From assembly GCA_030374805.1 (NCBI GenBank), contig JARGSG010000035.1:558001-622000 (forward strand): 64,000 bases of DNA, given 5' to 3'. Made by a program: the position numbers and the translations under genes. This stretch comes from Gracilaria gracilis. Lineage: Eukaryota; Rhodophyta; Florideophyceae; Gracilariales; Gracilariaceae. Shown here piece by piece: positions 1 through 10,206 of this stretch (position 1 is its first letter; every line of letters starts with the position of its first letter). The notes under the pieces are model-generated. The model worked only from the letters and a program-made list of their open reading frames with translations, was not told where the DNA came from and did no database searches.

Positions 1-336
1 GTTGCAAAGTTTATCAAACTTATTTTTCAGGGAGTCCTGATTTCTTGTGGGACGAACGTTGGCTTTGCTCCATTCTCCAAATTCCCTAGCCACTACAGCC
101 CACATGTTTTCATCGATTGGTTTGATGCGTTCCACAATATTAAGTAGTGCCGTGACATCATCTTTGCGGTAATTTGGAGCACCAGAGCGTCCTTAGGATG
201 GCTTTTTTGGTGATTTAGTAGCGTTTGCTTTCGTCTTAGCGGCAGGAACGGATGGCGGACTCGGATTGTTTTTTTCGACTTCCGACGGTGGTACCGGAGA
301 GACCGTGGGAGGATTTGGGCTACTGTTGCTGGCCAT
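1..336 (-). pseudogene. Transposon-associated Myb/SANT-like protein, N-terminal fragment with stop
   Basis: Read on the minus strand from an ATG at 336, the sequence gives a Pro/Ser/Lys-rich leader. An in-frame TAA follows at 193-195, and then a clear Myb/SANT-like segment that runs off the window edge: an APNYRKDDVTALLNIVE helix, an ENMWAVVAREFGEWS helix, and RNQDSLKNKFDKL. The order 'open a helix, W-x-x-V-A-x-x-F, then R-x-x-x-S-L-x-x-K-F-x-x-L' is known to me from transposon-associated Myb-like proteins expanded in red algae and oomycetes. The frame continues cleanly after the stop, so this looks like a recent single-base inactivation rather than an old relic. The C-terminal part lies outside the window. 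Confidence 0.6.
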
Positions 337-1671
337 ATTTTTGGCGTGGAAGGGATGATGAGGAGAGGCACTGCAGCTGAGGTACTGCCTTGTGGTACCT
401 TATGCCGTGACGGGAGGTGTTGCAAGTGTTTCGGTGAACGGTTTGGCGCCAATATTTGGCGCGATGTTCATTTCTGATGTGAAATGACATTGCGCCAAAT
501 ATGTGGTTGCCTGGCGGACTGTTCATTTCTACATGCACCCATTCAATTTTTTGAATGCTGCCTTGAGTTTTGGACGAGTTGTTGCGCGCCGACGCTCTCG
601 GAAGTTCCGAGACGGAACGAGCTGCGCGCAGATCGTGCGCGCGCTTACAGCCGATGCGGCTGGCGCGCCAGTTGGTTCGCACATCAACTTGGCGCGGGCA
701 TCGCCGATGGTGCACTCGCGCAACTTATTGATGGCGCATGCGTGCGTAGAAAGGGGGGAGTGGAATGTGTGGGCGCGCTGAGGTGCGCGATCTGCGAAGG
801 TAGCGTTTTCGTTATCTATAGCGCCGCTGTCATTGGCGGTTACGGCTAGTTCGGTGGCGTAGCCATATTGGTTGCGCGCTGGGGAGCGCCGCGCTCCTGC
901 CTCATGGACCATCTGTTGCTGGCTGGCGTGCTGTAAACGCGCAATCTGCGACGCTGGTTAATGGGCACAATAAAACAGAATTCGCGAGCTACACTATATA
1001 CAGCACCCTTATTTCGGCCGATGATTGCAGTGCAATAGATACCGTTGGTACTGTACCTTCGCTACTTGAAAAGTTTATAGATATGATAATGCGTGCTCTG
1101 TCGCACTGACTGACGTTGGCAGAATGCGCCCGTTTGGAGTGTTTGGGGGTGGCGAGCGTTATTGTCGCTCGCGCTACCGTGGGTGCCCTGCGCGTGAGCT
1201 CAAGCAATAGAAACGGTATCAGAGATGGTGTAAACAGTGAGCAATCCTGCTCAGCCGCGCTTAATCTGGTGCGCGCGGAAGACAGCTCCGCGCATTAGCG
1301 CCCGAACAGCTCCAGTAAAAACGTGCATGTACAGCGGCAGGCGAGTGACTTTTCGAGAGATCGTCGAAGCGACGCTGCCGCCTTGATGTCATGGGCGGCG
1401 TGGGGGGTGCCACCAGCTCAATGTGGTCGGCGCCATTGGCAGGCTCCGGAATGAAGTTGTCACGCGGTGCTGCGCCGCTGTGCATTTTGTGCATACAGCG
1501 GCCGCCGCGGCGCGTGTACGATGCGCGCCTGTGACCGTGTCCCACTCTGTGAACTGTAAACGGAGGCGCCTCGCCAGCCGTTGTACAACTGCCGCCTGCA
1601 CCCGCATCGCTCGCATGCGAGACGCATCCATCCACGCCGTCGCTTTCCGCCGCGCGCTGCTTACCGCGCGC
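337..1671. other. GC-rich intergenic region upstream of the Asp-loop protein
   Basis: No reading frame here resembles a known protein; the open frames follow from very high GC. At 1040-1051 it contains one copy of the motif ACCAACGGTA (reverse strand), which recurs elsewhere in the window. GC content rises toward the start of the next gene. Confidence 0.4.
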
Positions 1672-1679
1672 TATAAGAG
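1672..1679 (+). promoter_or_regulatory. Putative TATA box
   Basis: TATAAGAG lies in otherwise GC-rich sequence 103-110 bp before the ATG at 1782, a plausible distance for a core promoter with a short leader. Confidence 0.4.
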
Positions 1680-1781
1680 CGCCGCGCCCATGCGCGCATC
1701 CTCTTCGATGCTCATCGTGCGTCGTGCCCCATCCCCCCGCCCCCGCCCCCGCCCCCGCACCTCTACACCGCTGCTCGCACC

Positions 1782-3314
1782 ATGAACTCCGCACGTGTGT
1801 TGGCGCTCTGCTCGGCTGTGGTGGCCGCCGTTGTGTCCGTCGTGTGCGCCGCCAAGCCCACCCCCTCCTTCGTGGACGTCACCGTCCCCGCCGGCATCGA
1901 CCTTCGGCGCCCAAAGCTCAAAAAGTACGGCGCGCCGTCTATCGCCGATCTCGATCGCGATGGCTGGCCCGACTTGCTCTTCTGTCACCACGATCAGACC
2001 TTCGAGGAGCTGTACTTCAACAACCGCGACGGCACCTTCACCAAGGCGCAGTGGGGCGTGTGGCACGATACACACGGCCTTAATGCGTGGCCCGTTTCGC
2101 CCACCACCAAGACCATGCGCTTCTCCATGTCGGTGGGTGGAAACTTCGGCTTGGATCCCAGTGCACCGTTCGTGTTCGAGGTGGATCCCTCCACTCGCGC
2201 TATCACCCGCGTGGACGCTGACGCCGGTCTGGATAAGTTTGGTGGCCGTGGTCGCTCCGCGCTCTACCTTGATTTGTCCGAAGGCCGTCACCCACAGTTC
2301 CTGGACATCCTCTACACCAACGCTTTCTCGCTTGAAGGCAAGTCACAGTTCGCGTACGAGGGTGTCGATGGCAGCAACTTCGAGCCACGACAGCTCAAGG
2401 GAGGCATTGACACTACTGACAACGCGCTTGCAATGGCCACCGATGTGGATAATGATGGCTCGGTGGAGGTGCTGCTCATATGGCGCTTTCAGATGTACAA
2501 GGTTACGGGCAACTTTGAACTCACCGACATTACCGATCAGGTGTACCCGCCCAACCTTAATCGCAACGGTGTGATCGCCGTGGCCGAGATTGACTTTGAC
2601 AATGATGGAGACTTTGATCTGTACTTGGCGCGAACGCGCGTGGGGCCGTGGCTTCCAGACGTGGCGTACGACGACATCTTGCTGGAGAATCGCAACGGCA
2701 AGTACGTCGACATCAGTGAACGAGCGGGAATTCCTGAGGGTACGCAGTCACACGGTGTCACGGTGGGTGACTTCAACAACGACGGCTGGATGGACATTTA
2801 CGTCAGTCAGTACGAGGAAGCTGACTTTATGCTGTTAAACCAGGGTGGCAAATCTTTCCGACGTGTGGATGGATTGACTCCGCAACGGGCGTCTGACACG
2901 CGCGGTGATAACGCTGTGGCGGTTGACTACGACATGGACGGAAGAGTTGATCTGATTTCCAGTGAGGGAGACCACAACGACGTTGCTCTGGGAGGTTCTT
3001 ACAAAATCTTCAACAACAGGTTGGACATGTCCGAGGGCAATGCGAACTTTATCCACGTGCGCGTTGGCGTGCCGTGGGATCGCAGCTGTACGCCGATGCA
3101 CGCGGTGGTTCTGGTGAACTCTGGCAACTTGTGGCAGTCGCGACGAGTGGGAACCCCTGGATTCGAGGTGTCCAACTCGTACATGGAGACTTTGCACTTT
3201 GGAATCGGGTCACGGACAGAAGTTACCGCCATCTATGTGAAGTATGCGAACGGATACGTGGTGATGAAACGCGGAGTGAAACATGGGCAAACTGTTGTGT
3301 TGGGTTTGTTGTAG
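1782..3314 (+). CDS. Secreted CRTAC1/ASPIC-like FG-GAP beta-propeller protein
   Basis: 510 aa, single exon, ATG start. Residues 1-23 are a typical signal peptide (hydrophobic Ala/Val core ending in VVCA). The body carries repeated calcium-binding Asp loops of the integrin/FG-GAP type: DLDRDGWPD near 56, DVDNDGSVE near 220, DFDNDGDFD near 271, DFNNDGWMD near 330 and DYDMDGRVD near 382. The C-terminal region (about 430-505) with its LHFGIGS and VKYANGYV segments resembles the ASPIC/UnbV domain found after FG-GAP repeats in cartilage acidic protein 1 and its bacterial relatives. Likely an extracellular or vacuolar Ca2+-binding propeller; the ligand is unknown. A TATA-like box lies 110 bp upstream. 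The 5' part is strongly GC-rich and the 3' part much less so. Confidence 0.8.
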   Translation: MNSARVLALCSAVVAAVVSVVCAAKPTPSFVDVTVPAGIDLRRPKLKKYGAPSIADLDRDGWPDLLFCHHDQTFEELYFNNRDGTFTKAQWGVWHDTHGLNAWPVSPTTKTMRFSMSVGGNFGLDPSAPFVFEVDPSTRAITRVDADAGLDKFGGRGRSALYLDLSEGRHPQFLDILYTNAFSLEGKSQFAYEGVDGSNFEPRQLKGGIDTTDNALAMATDVDNDGSVEVLLIWRFQMYKVTGNFELTDITDQVYPPNLNRNGVIAVAEIDFDNDGDFDLYLARTRVGPWLPDVAYDDILLENRNGKYVDISERAGIPEGTQSHGVTVGDFNNDGWMDIYVSQYEEADFMLLNQGGKSFRRVDGLTPQRASDTRGDNAVAVDYDMDGRVDLISSEGDHNDVALGGSYKIFNNRLDMSEGNANFIHVRVGVPWDRSCTPMHAVVLVNSGNLWQSRRVGTPGFEVSNSYMETLHFGIGSRTEVTAIYVKYANGYVVMKRGVKHGQTVVLGLL

Positions 3315-4188
3315 GGTTTGGTGCGCGCTGAGATGTTGTTGCGTTGCTGTTGTGCTTTCTTTTTTTGGATGGTGAGGGGGGAGGGGCGGGGGGCGGGGGG
3401 GGAGGGGCGGGGATGATGTATCGGAATGGAAACACTCGAGAGGGCAAGTGAAGGATTTTGTTTTATATTTAACGATCCGTGGGTGAACAATGTAATGCGA
3501 GGAAGCTGAGGGCCTTGAATTGAGTTTCTGACGTGAGCGCTCGACGATGATGGTGAGCGTGGAGAGCTACGTGGAGGAGCTGGTACCAAAGTTTGTACCA
3601 ACGGTACGACGGTACCGCACTAAAGTTACAAAGGTGGCAGCTGGCGTACATGTCTAGGGGTGATACGGAGGTACATAGATAACTACTACATGTTGTGTAT
3701 ACATTATTTTTGTTCTAGTGGTTCTGCACGCGCACTCGTAGGACGGATCACAAAATTGAAGGTTCAAACTTGAACTTAAAAGTGCGTGTAAAGTTAACCA
3801 TTGGTTTTTATAGCAACGGAGCAAACATCAGCTGTCGTTGAAAAACGTTTGTCCGAAAAACTGTCAGCCGAATTTGGCCATGAGGGGGAGGGGGAGCGGG
3901 AGGGCGGGGGGGTGGGGGGGGGGGGGGGGCCGCATTTGCCCCAATGCGAATTTGGCCGAATTGTCGGCCAGGGCTACCCGCGCTACTGTCAGCATAGCGC
4001 CTTTAACCGCCCCCTCCCACGGCTACTGTCGGCCCGTGCACGCTCGAGCGCGCACAACACGTTCACGAACTGTGGTGGTGTGGTGTTGCGGTGTTGTGCT
4101 TCGGGCTTTGATCCGCCGGTAAGAAACGGCAGCAGCGTGCCGCTGCGCCCATACCACACGGTATCTGTCGCTGCGCGCGTCCGCCCCG
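3315..4188. other. Intergenic region between the Asp-loop gene and E(z)
   Basis: Contains G-rich stretches at 3376-3416 and 3890-3930, the latter including a long poly-G run, and the palindromic motif cluster at 3579-3616. No gene seen. The E(z) promoter is expected in the GC-rich part after 4000. Confidence 0.4.
3597..3616. promoter_or_regulatory. Recurrent GTACC-type motif cluster
   Basis: ACCAACGGTA (3597-3606) overlaps GTACGACGGTACC (3604-3616). Both words recur exactly elsewhere in the window (see findings). Whether this is a regulatory site or the remnant of a short repeat cannot be decided from one genome window. Confidence 0.35.
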
Positions 4189-6893
4189 ATGGTCAAGACC
4201 GAGGGTGACTTGCTTCAACTGCCGCGCACGTCGCTGCCCCCTACACGCAGCGCCGTTCAAGCCATCAGGTACGTCGCGTCCGAAGCTGCCCCCTGCCAGC
4301 TGGCGTGTCTTACGCCGCCTAGCTGTTTTGCTGCCCCCTTCTCCGCCAAAACTCACCGTCAACCAATCCCACCTCTGCGTCGCCGTTCTTGTGCAGATAT
4401 GCTCAGCAAGCCCACTTGAATCAACTTAATGAACAAGCGCACAAGCTCATTCTCGCTCAACTACACGCCCAATGCAACTACGTTCGCAGGACACAAAAGC
4501 TTAGAAAACTCTACTTACATCGCCTTCAAACCCCTAACAATAACCACCCGCTCAACCCCGCCCAGTGCGCCGCCCTCAACGGCGAGTCTTCCGACGAGAC
4601 TGCCAGTGATGATTTTCTTGCCTCTATCACAAACAGTACAACTCCGCCGTGCGACTCCGCTCTGTCTGCGCTCGCTCGCATTGCCGAGAGAAACCCGCGT
4701 CGCCCGCTGTACATCAACATGAGAAAGGTGCGAAGAAACCCAAAGTACACAGCATGGATCCCCGTCAAGCTCAACTACCTTGAAAACGACATTGACCTCG
4801 ACCCGTTTCGCCCTTACTTTGGCGAGAGTAGGACCCAGATGGACAAAGCTGAGGAAGCGTACCGCAAAATGCTCGAGGATGCCAGCGAGCCGCAGAGCGC
4901 CGAACTTATTAGCGATGGTGAATTCGATCAAAATGGTGATCTTGTTCCGCCCCAATCTGATTCCTTTTATTCCCTTTCTGCCAGAAGACTCCGCCAGTCG
5001 CAACGTCATGTCATCGTTCAGACCATCCGACAGCGTGGTAATCATCAGCACGTGCTTCAACAACTCGCTGTTGCATTGAGAATTGCCGATACACGACGCG
5101 TCCTGCATGCGTACCAAGTCGCTTTGGCCCGAGAGAAGAGCAATGAGCAACGCATTTTGAGGCGCCGCAAAAGAAGAGAAAAGGAGCATGCCATCTTTGA
5201 TACGCTGGATTTTCCCACCAACGAACCGTTTTCGCAGCGTGCTCACATTGGCTTTGCGGATAAGTTTTTCTGTTTCAAGTGCTTTTTGTTTGCCTGCGAG
5301 ATGCATACTGGAGAGGATGTTCTACCCAGTCGGCCTATTCCTGATGATACCATCGCAGATAGAATGGCCGACTTGATCAGACGCGTCGCGAAGCCATGTT
5401 CTGCGCGTTGCTTTTTGCTCGAGGAGCATCTACAAGCCCGAAAAAGTGCGGAAGAAGGACACCCATGGTCCGATGAAGAAGTTATGCTTCTGAGAGAGGC
5501 ATGCACCATGACAGATGAAGACCCGTGTGCACTGGCCATTGTCATTGGGACCAAGAGCTGTCGAGAGGTGCGTGCACGCATTTCTAACCTCCATGAGCAG
5601 AATTTAATTGCGCAAGCAGTCAGGGCTGCCAAGCAGGAAAGAAAGAAAACTTCCAACAGAAAGGGTAAGAAGAAGAAGAAATCTGAGCCTTCCAATTCCC
5701 CGATTCAACGCATTCGAAGATGGCAAGAATCCAAATCGCCCGACAGTAAATCACATGATCCTCGTGATGATGGGGATGATGATGAAAATACTGCAGATGA
5801 ATCTACTCACGCTGTATATATACCATGTAACCACACTGGTGCGTGTACAAAGGCTAACGGGTGTTCTTGTATGAAAAACGACTTGCATTGCGAATCTACC
5901 TGTTCTTGTAATAGTGGTCGTTTCTCTCAGATTGGTTCCGTGATTCGATGGGACCCACAGTCTGAGGGTTATCAAGGCTCGAAGAAGCCAGGAAAATGCA
6001 AGAATCGTCATTGGGGCTGTTCCTGTCGCTCAGGATACTGCAACACTAACTCCTGCGAGTGCTTTAGAAGTCATCGTGTTTGCAATCCCGACTTCTGCAA
6101 CCACTGTGAGGCAGATATTTTGCCACAGTACGTAAGTGTGTACGAACGACGATGTAGAAATACGGAGTTGATAACGGCTCGTCACAAGCGAACAGTTGCA
6201 GGCAGGTCTAGCGTGCATGGTTTTGGCCTTTTTGCTCTGGATCACTTCAATGATGGAGATCTTATCGGTCATTACTGTGGAAGAACAGTCGACCCGCAGA
6301 AAGTGGATTTCATGCTTCGTGCTTCCGATGCGAAGAAACTCACATACGCCTTCAATCTTACAGCGAGGATGACGATAGACGGCGCTTGTTTCGGCAGTAA
6401 GGTTCGACTTATAAATCACAGCAGCAGCCCTGGTGATGTCAACTGCGGGGCTAGGCTTGAAAGAGTTCGTGGAGAGGCCCGTATTGCGCTCAAGGCACTG
6501 AAACCTGTAAAACCTGGTGGTGAATTTCTTTTCGATTACAACATCACACAAGGAAACGAATGGCTTGATCAAGATTCGGACGAAGGCTCGGTCCTTGTAT
6601 CAGATCCAGATGACTCCCCTGGAAAGCAATCACGGGAAAGCGGTTCCAGACCTGATGCTGACATAGTTCAACCTATGCAGGCACTCAACTTCATCACGGA
6701 TGGCCGATCTGAAGGCCGTCGGGATGAAGAAGTAGAATTTGTTGAATTTGTACCCAGGAACCTGCCGGAGCCATCGAGAGATTTCGAATCTCACGCCGAT
6801 TTTGAGAGGTTGATTGCTGATAACTTTGATGATGATGAAATGGGCAGTGATTCTACGATGGATTGTCCAGTGTTTCCGTACGAACGCGAATGA
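4189..6893 (+). CDS. EZH: E(z)/EZH2-type histone H3K27 methyltransferase
   Basis: Two exons, 4189-4268 and 4397-6893, separated by a 128-nt GT-AG intron (donor AG/GTACGT, acceptor TTGTGCAG) that closes in phase. Exon 2 alone has no ATG at its 5' end, so the ATG at 4189 is preferred, giving 858 aa. Domains in order: a SANT-like segment near 383-420 (PWSDEEVMLLREA), a Cys-rich CXC/pre-SET region about 502-596 with many CxC and CxCxxxxC spacings, and a SET domain about 621-748 with the VHGFGLFA start, the INHSS motif and the FLFDYN end. An acidic tail follows. The CXC-SET order at the C-terminus is diagnostic of Enhancer of zeste, the catalytic PRC2 subunit. Compared with metazoan NHSxNPNC, the active-site loop here reads NHSSSPGDVNC, two residues longer. 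Confidence 0.92.
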
Positions 6894-7229
6894 GACTTGT
6901 ACGTGATTGGCATGCGGCGTGAATTTATTGCTTAGAAGACTGGTGGCTAGCTAGTCTCGATGTTTGCAAGCGCGTTACCAGTATTCTGATTCCATACCTA
7001 TATTGTTGAATTGGAATGTGCACATGGCACTGTCCACATTCGAATGTTAGCGATACGACCTCGTTATAGTAACAACTCAGTCTAAGCTCGTCTCAAAGGT
7101 CATCCCGTATCAACTGAGAGCTGCAACCCTTGCTTAGGGTTAGAATGGTTGACCCCGAACTCATGAAGACATATTCAAATACAGGTTTCTTGTTCATCTC
7201 TCTCAAGAGTTACGTCGCATGGAGAGGAC
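6894..7229. other. E(z) 3' flank
   Basis: About 340 bp of AT-richer sequence after the E(z) stop. It presumably holds the 3' UTR; no gene is visible. Confidence 0.4.
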
Positions 7230-7760
7230 AAACACAGTTGCATCAAAGTAGGAAGGAGGCTCTGCCCCCGGTTGCCTCCTACTTGGGTGACAAAGCTTGT
7301 CGCTGCGAGTGCGGTACCAAGGGTACAATCGTCAAGAAGATTACGGTAATGTCAAGAAGGATGTAGAGCACGTTTTGTTACGCTGCGCACTCACAGAGAC
7401 GTTACGCGGCCAGGCGAGTTGTCACTTCTGACAATGATGTGATCGTCCGTATAGGGCTATATGATTTGGCAATGACCACCGAAGTTCTTGACCTTTCCAA
7501 GGAAGGAGAACCTTTCTTTCGAGATGTAGTTCCGCACTTCAGCAAACACGAATTCAAGTCCATAATGACGAAGAAGAAGCTGTTTTGGGTTCCCCGCAGT
7601 TTCCTGCGCATGTTCGCATCTCTGATTGCAAAAAAGGTAAAAATGGCAATCATGAATGTCATGAAGAAGGAGCTGAAGAGTGACTGTGCGACGAGAGAGA
7701 GCCAAAGCAATTCGAACAGTATCCACATAGACCCAAACCTACAGGCTTGTTAGCCTTCTT
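7230..7760 (+). mobile_element. Decayed non-LTR retrotransposon (LINE) ORF2 C-terminal tail
   Basis: Translation across frames gives VASYLGDKACRCECG, then after a short disrupted insertion KKDVEHVLLRCALTE, followed by a DLAMTTEVLDL segment. The CxC...H...C arrangement is the zinc-knuckle-like tail found after the reverse transcriptase/RNase H part of many LINE ORF2 proteins. The same series of words occurs at 18663-18900, so this is one of several copies. Frameshifts show it is dead. Confidence 0.5.
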
Positions 7761-8379
7761 AATGAGAGAGAACCAGATGTGGAGAAAGTCTTGCTTCAAT
7801 CTAGTTACAGGAGCATACACGCAATAGTGCCACCCCGTGCCACAGCGACACAGTTGGCACTAATTAGAAGGTAGCAATGTTCAATGAAGAAGAAAGCGAG
7901 CAACTATGAACTTGTCTACGAGTACTCAGTTATCAGCGTTTGGCGTTGAGCACCTGTACTTTCCTTTCGCTTTGCAGAGAGCAAAGCTGATTTCGATTTC
8001 TGTAGCTGGCACATTGCGTCACTGACGTAGCTCCCAACCGCAAGGTTCTCCACATGGTGGAAGCATGTGTATAGCACATACCGATGGCAATAGACCAACT
8101 AAATTTTCATCTTCGTCACAATTAGTACGTGGGAAAGTGTCTCGAAGTTGTCAATGGCAAAGTGCTGCACCCACTTTTTCCCTCACCCCGCTATCCCTGC
8201 ATAAGCACCCATCCCACCCTCCCGCATCGGCACACCCTCCGGGTGTGCCACGTGCTGCGGGGTAGCACTAATTAGAGGATGGAAACACTCAAAATGGCAC
8301 TATTGCGTGACCCCCCTATCAAAGAAGGAGGCAGCAATCAGATGACAAAATCCTGTACCTTCGTATGAAAATGCATTTT
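7761..8379. other. Intergenic, no gene seen
   Basis: No protein-like frame. Holds the perfect hairpin at 8229-8249 and ends in a TTC microsatellite that abuts the repeat copy at 8380. Confidence 0.4.
8229..8249. repeat. Perfect 9-bp inverted repeat with 3-nt loop
   Basis: GGCACACCC-TCC-GGGTGTGCC. A strong hairpin directly before sequence shared with the nearby repeats. It could be the tip of a decayed element or a terminator-like structure; no gene adjoins it. Confidence 0.6.
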
Positions 8380-8745
8380 CTTCTTCTTCTTCTTCTTTAT
8401 TATGAGCGCGTACGCTAATTCCTCGTAACGCGTGGGGTTTGCTACATACCCCCAACGACCTATAATGCTTCCTAACGAAAACCTAGCCACTGGCTGCAAA
8501 TCTGCAACCGTGTTACGCTCACTTAGCGACTACATTGTTTTCCAGAGGAACCATTAAACCTCTAAGGTGTTCTCGACTGCGTGAGCATTTCGCTACCGAC
8601 GTTTATCGCCTTTTCATTCTTTGTCCTTCTCACCTGCACCATTCGTTCATCCTCTCAAGAGCTCGTCGGCAGAGCGGCACACCACGACAAGGCGCTCTGC
8701 ACGTCACACATTGTGCCGTATAAGAGATCATGACGGCATTCTTCC
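8380..8745 (+). repeat. R1 dispersed repeat, copy a
   Basis: Begins with a TTC run and TTATGAGCGCG, then CGTGGGGTTTGCTACATACC. Shares long stretches with copies at 9735, 16470 and 17040, including CTGCGTGAGCATTTC, CGCTACCGACGTTT and AGAGCGGCACACCACGACAA (shared with the 17040 copy). Same orientation as the other copies. The GGGGT...ACCCC stem pairs here. Confidence 0.7.
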
Positions 8746-9734
8746 ATCCAGTCCTCCTCTCTTTGGCGAGACTAGATGAGAGAACAGCCAGTGGCTTCAC
8801 ATCGTTCTCGGCTCCTAGGTAAATGCGTAATAAATTCTCCGAGGAAAACCCTGGAGAAAACCCCAACACGGTTGCCTCCGTAGGAGTGATCACTCCATGT
8901 AGAGGGAAAGCCAGGGAAACAACGGTAGGATCGTTCTTCGATGATCGGCTTGTGGCCTGCTGCGTCCGTACAGCTAGCCGGGGGCCTTTTAGCGACGTAC
9001 CACCCAGGTCAGTGATGGCGATCGGCAAGCTGACCGATCGCGTGGCCGGGTTTAGCGACATTCCGAGTCCGGAGAGGCGACCGGTGCGCCGGCTGCCCAT
9101 GCGAGTTTAAGGACATCCCGAGTCCGCCTGATGGATCCATTTGGTTCACGGATCGGGGCCGCGTTGGCGCCCGATCTGCTTTCCAGCTGCACCACGGGGA
9201 GGCGGAATCCATTGCAGCCAAATGCATTTTCAAATGCAGATATGTGAACTTGGTATACTTGGTTGGTGTAGTCTTGATGTGATGAAAATTTCCCTTCTCC
9301 CTCTTTGTTATCGACTGGTGTCGCTGATTGCAACAAGACAGGAGATCTATCTTGCAGATATTTCTCTGAGGAAGAAGTCCAAAAACTTGGACGGCCACTG
9401 CTTCATAAAATCTGTGAAGGACTTTTTTGCTCTCTATAAAGGAATCAGCCACTCGTCGCAACGAGCGACGTTTGTCATTTTGCATCGAAAGAAGACATGA
9501 TCAATATCTTTCTTGACACCTGTGATCCCTGAATCCTATTTAGAAATCTTGTTCAGGTATCTTTTTTCTTCTTGGGTAGCTCAAAGCCTTTGTAAACAAT
9601 AGAATGTTCTCTCCACTGATGCTCATGAGCAGGTAATAAGCTATCTTCCTGGATATTACTATAAACTCGAGGAATGGAAGGGCTTGAACGCAGAGAAGGA
9701 AGGAAGTTCTTAATCTTAGGTTCATAGAAATTTC
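8746..9734. other. Repeat-derived intergenic DNA
   Basis: No intact gene. 9000-9055 shares TACCACCCAGGTC and GGCGATCGGC with 22435-22490, so both belong to another repeat family. 9355-9440 carries an inverted copy of the LINE tail. Confidence 0.4.
9355..9440 (-). mobile_element. LINE ORF2 tail, short inverted copy
   Basis: Read on the minus strand it gives MKQWPSKFLDFFLREISAR and a stop. This matches the degenerate ends at 7460, 17510, 17750 and 18860 and shows the undamaged form of that C-terminus. Confidence 0.4.
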
Positions 9735-9990
9735 ACTATCTTCTTCTTCTTAATTGTGAGCGAGATACGCCTATTTACTCGTATCGCGTGGGGTTCTTGA
9801 AAGGAACCCCCAATGCCTATAACGCGTCTTTGATAAGCTAGCTGCAAACTAAAACTACTCAGCCGTGTCACGCTCAATGAGCTATGTTTTGTTACGCAAA
9901 ACGGCGTTAGGTCTTAAAGGAACTCTCGTCTGCGTGAGCATTTCACTATATGCCACTATTTTGCTGATCTTCTTCACTTCCGGCTCTCAC
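9735..9990 (+). repeat. R1 dispersed repeat, copy b
   Basis: Aligned with copy a from TTAATTGTGAGCGAGATACG to GTCTGCGTGAGCATTTCACT. Its internal stem is GGGGTTC...GAACCCC (7 bp). A second small hairpin, GTTTTG...CAAAAC, lies at the position where copy d has a 14-bp hairpin. Confidence 0.65.
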
Positions 9991-10089
9991 TCAGTGACGA
10001 CTATATTGTAGGAACGTTCTATTACTCATCCGTATTTTCAATAAGGAAGGGGGGGTCCTTATTCATATTGCTCAATGCTTTTATACTCT

Positions 10090-10136
10090 GTCTCTGCCTG
10101 TCTCTGTCTCTGTCTCTCTCACACACACACACACAT
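10090..10136. repeat. Microsatellite (TCTCTG/CA)
   Basis: Short TCTCTG and CA runs. They directly precede the R2 word at 10150. Confidence 0.7.
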
Positions 10137-10149
10137 TTACGGGCACATC

Positions 10150-10206
10150 TAGCTTAATTACAACTAAATGTAGCGCGTTTCTGGTGAAAGAAAAGCTCTC
10201 TCAATA
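10150..10206 (+). repeat. R2 short dispersed repeat, copy 1
   Basis: TAGCTTAATTACAACT followed by a GCGTTTCTGGTGAAAGAAA stretch. The same succession, diverged, occurs at 18168-18240. Confidence 0.45.
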
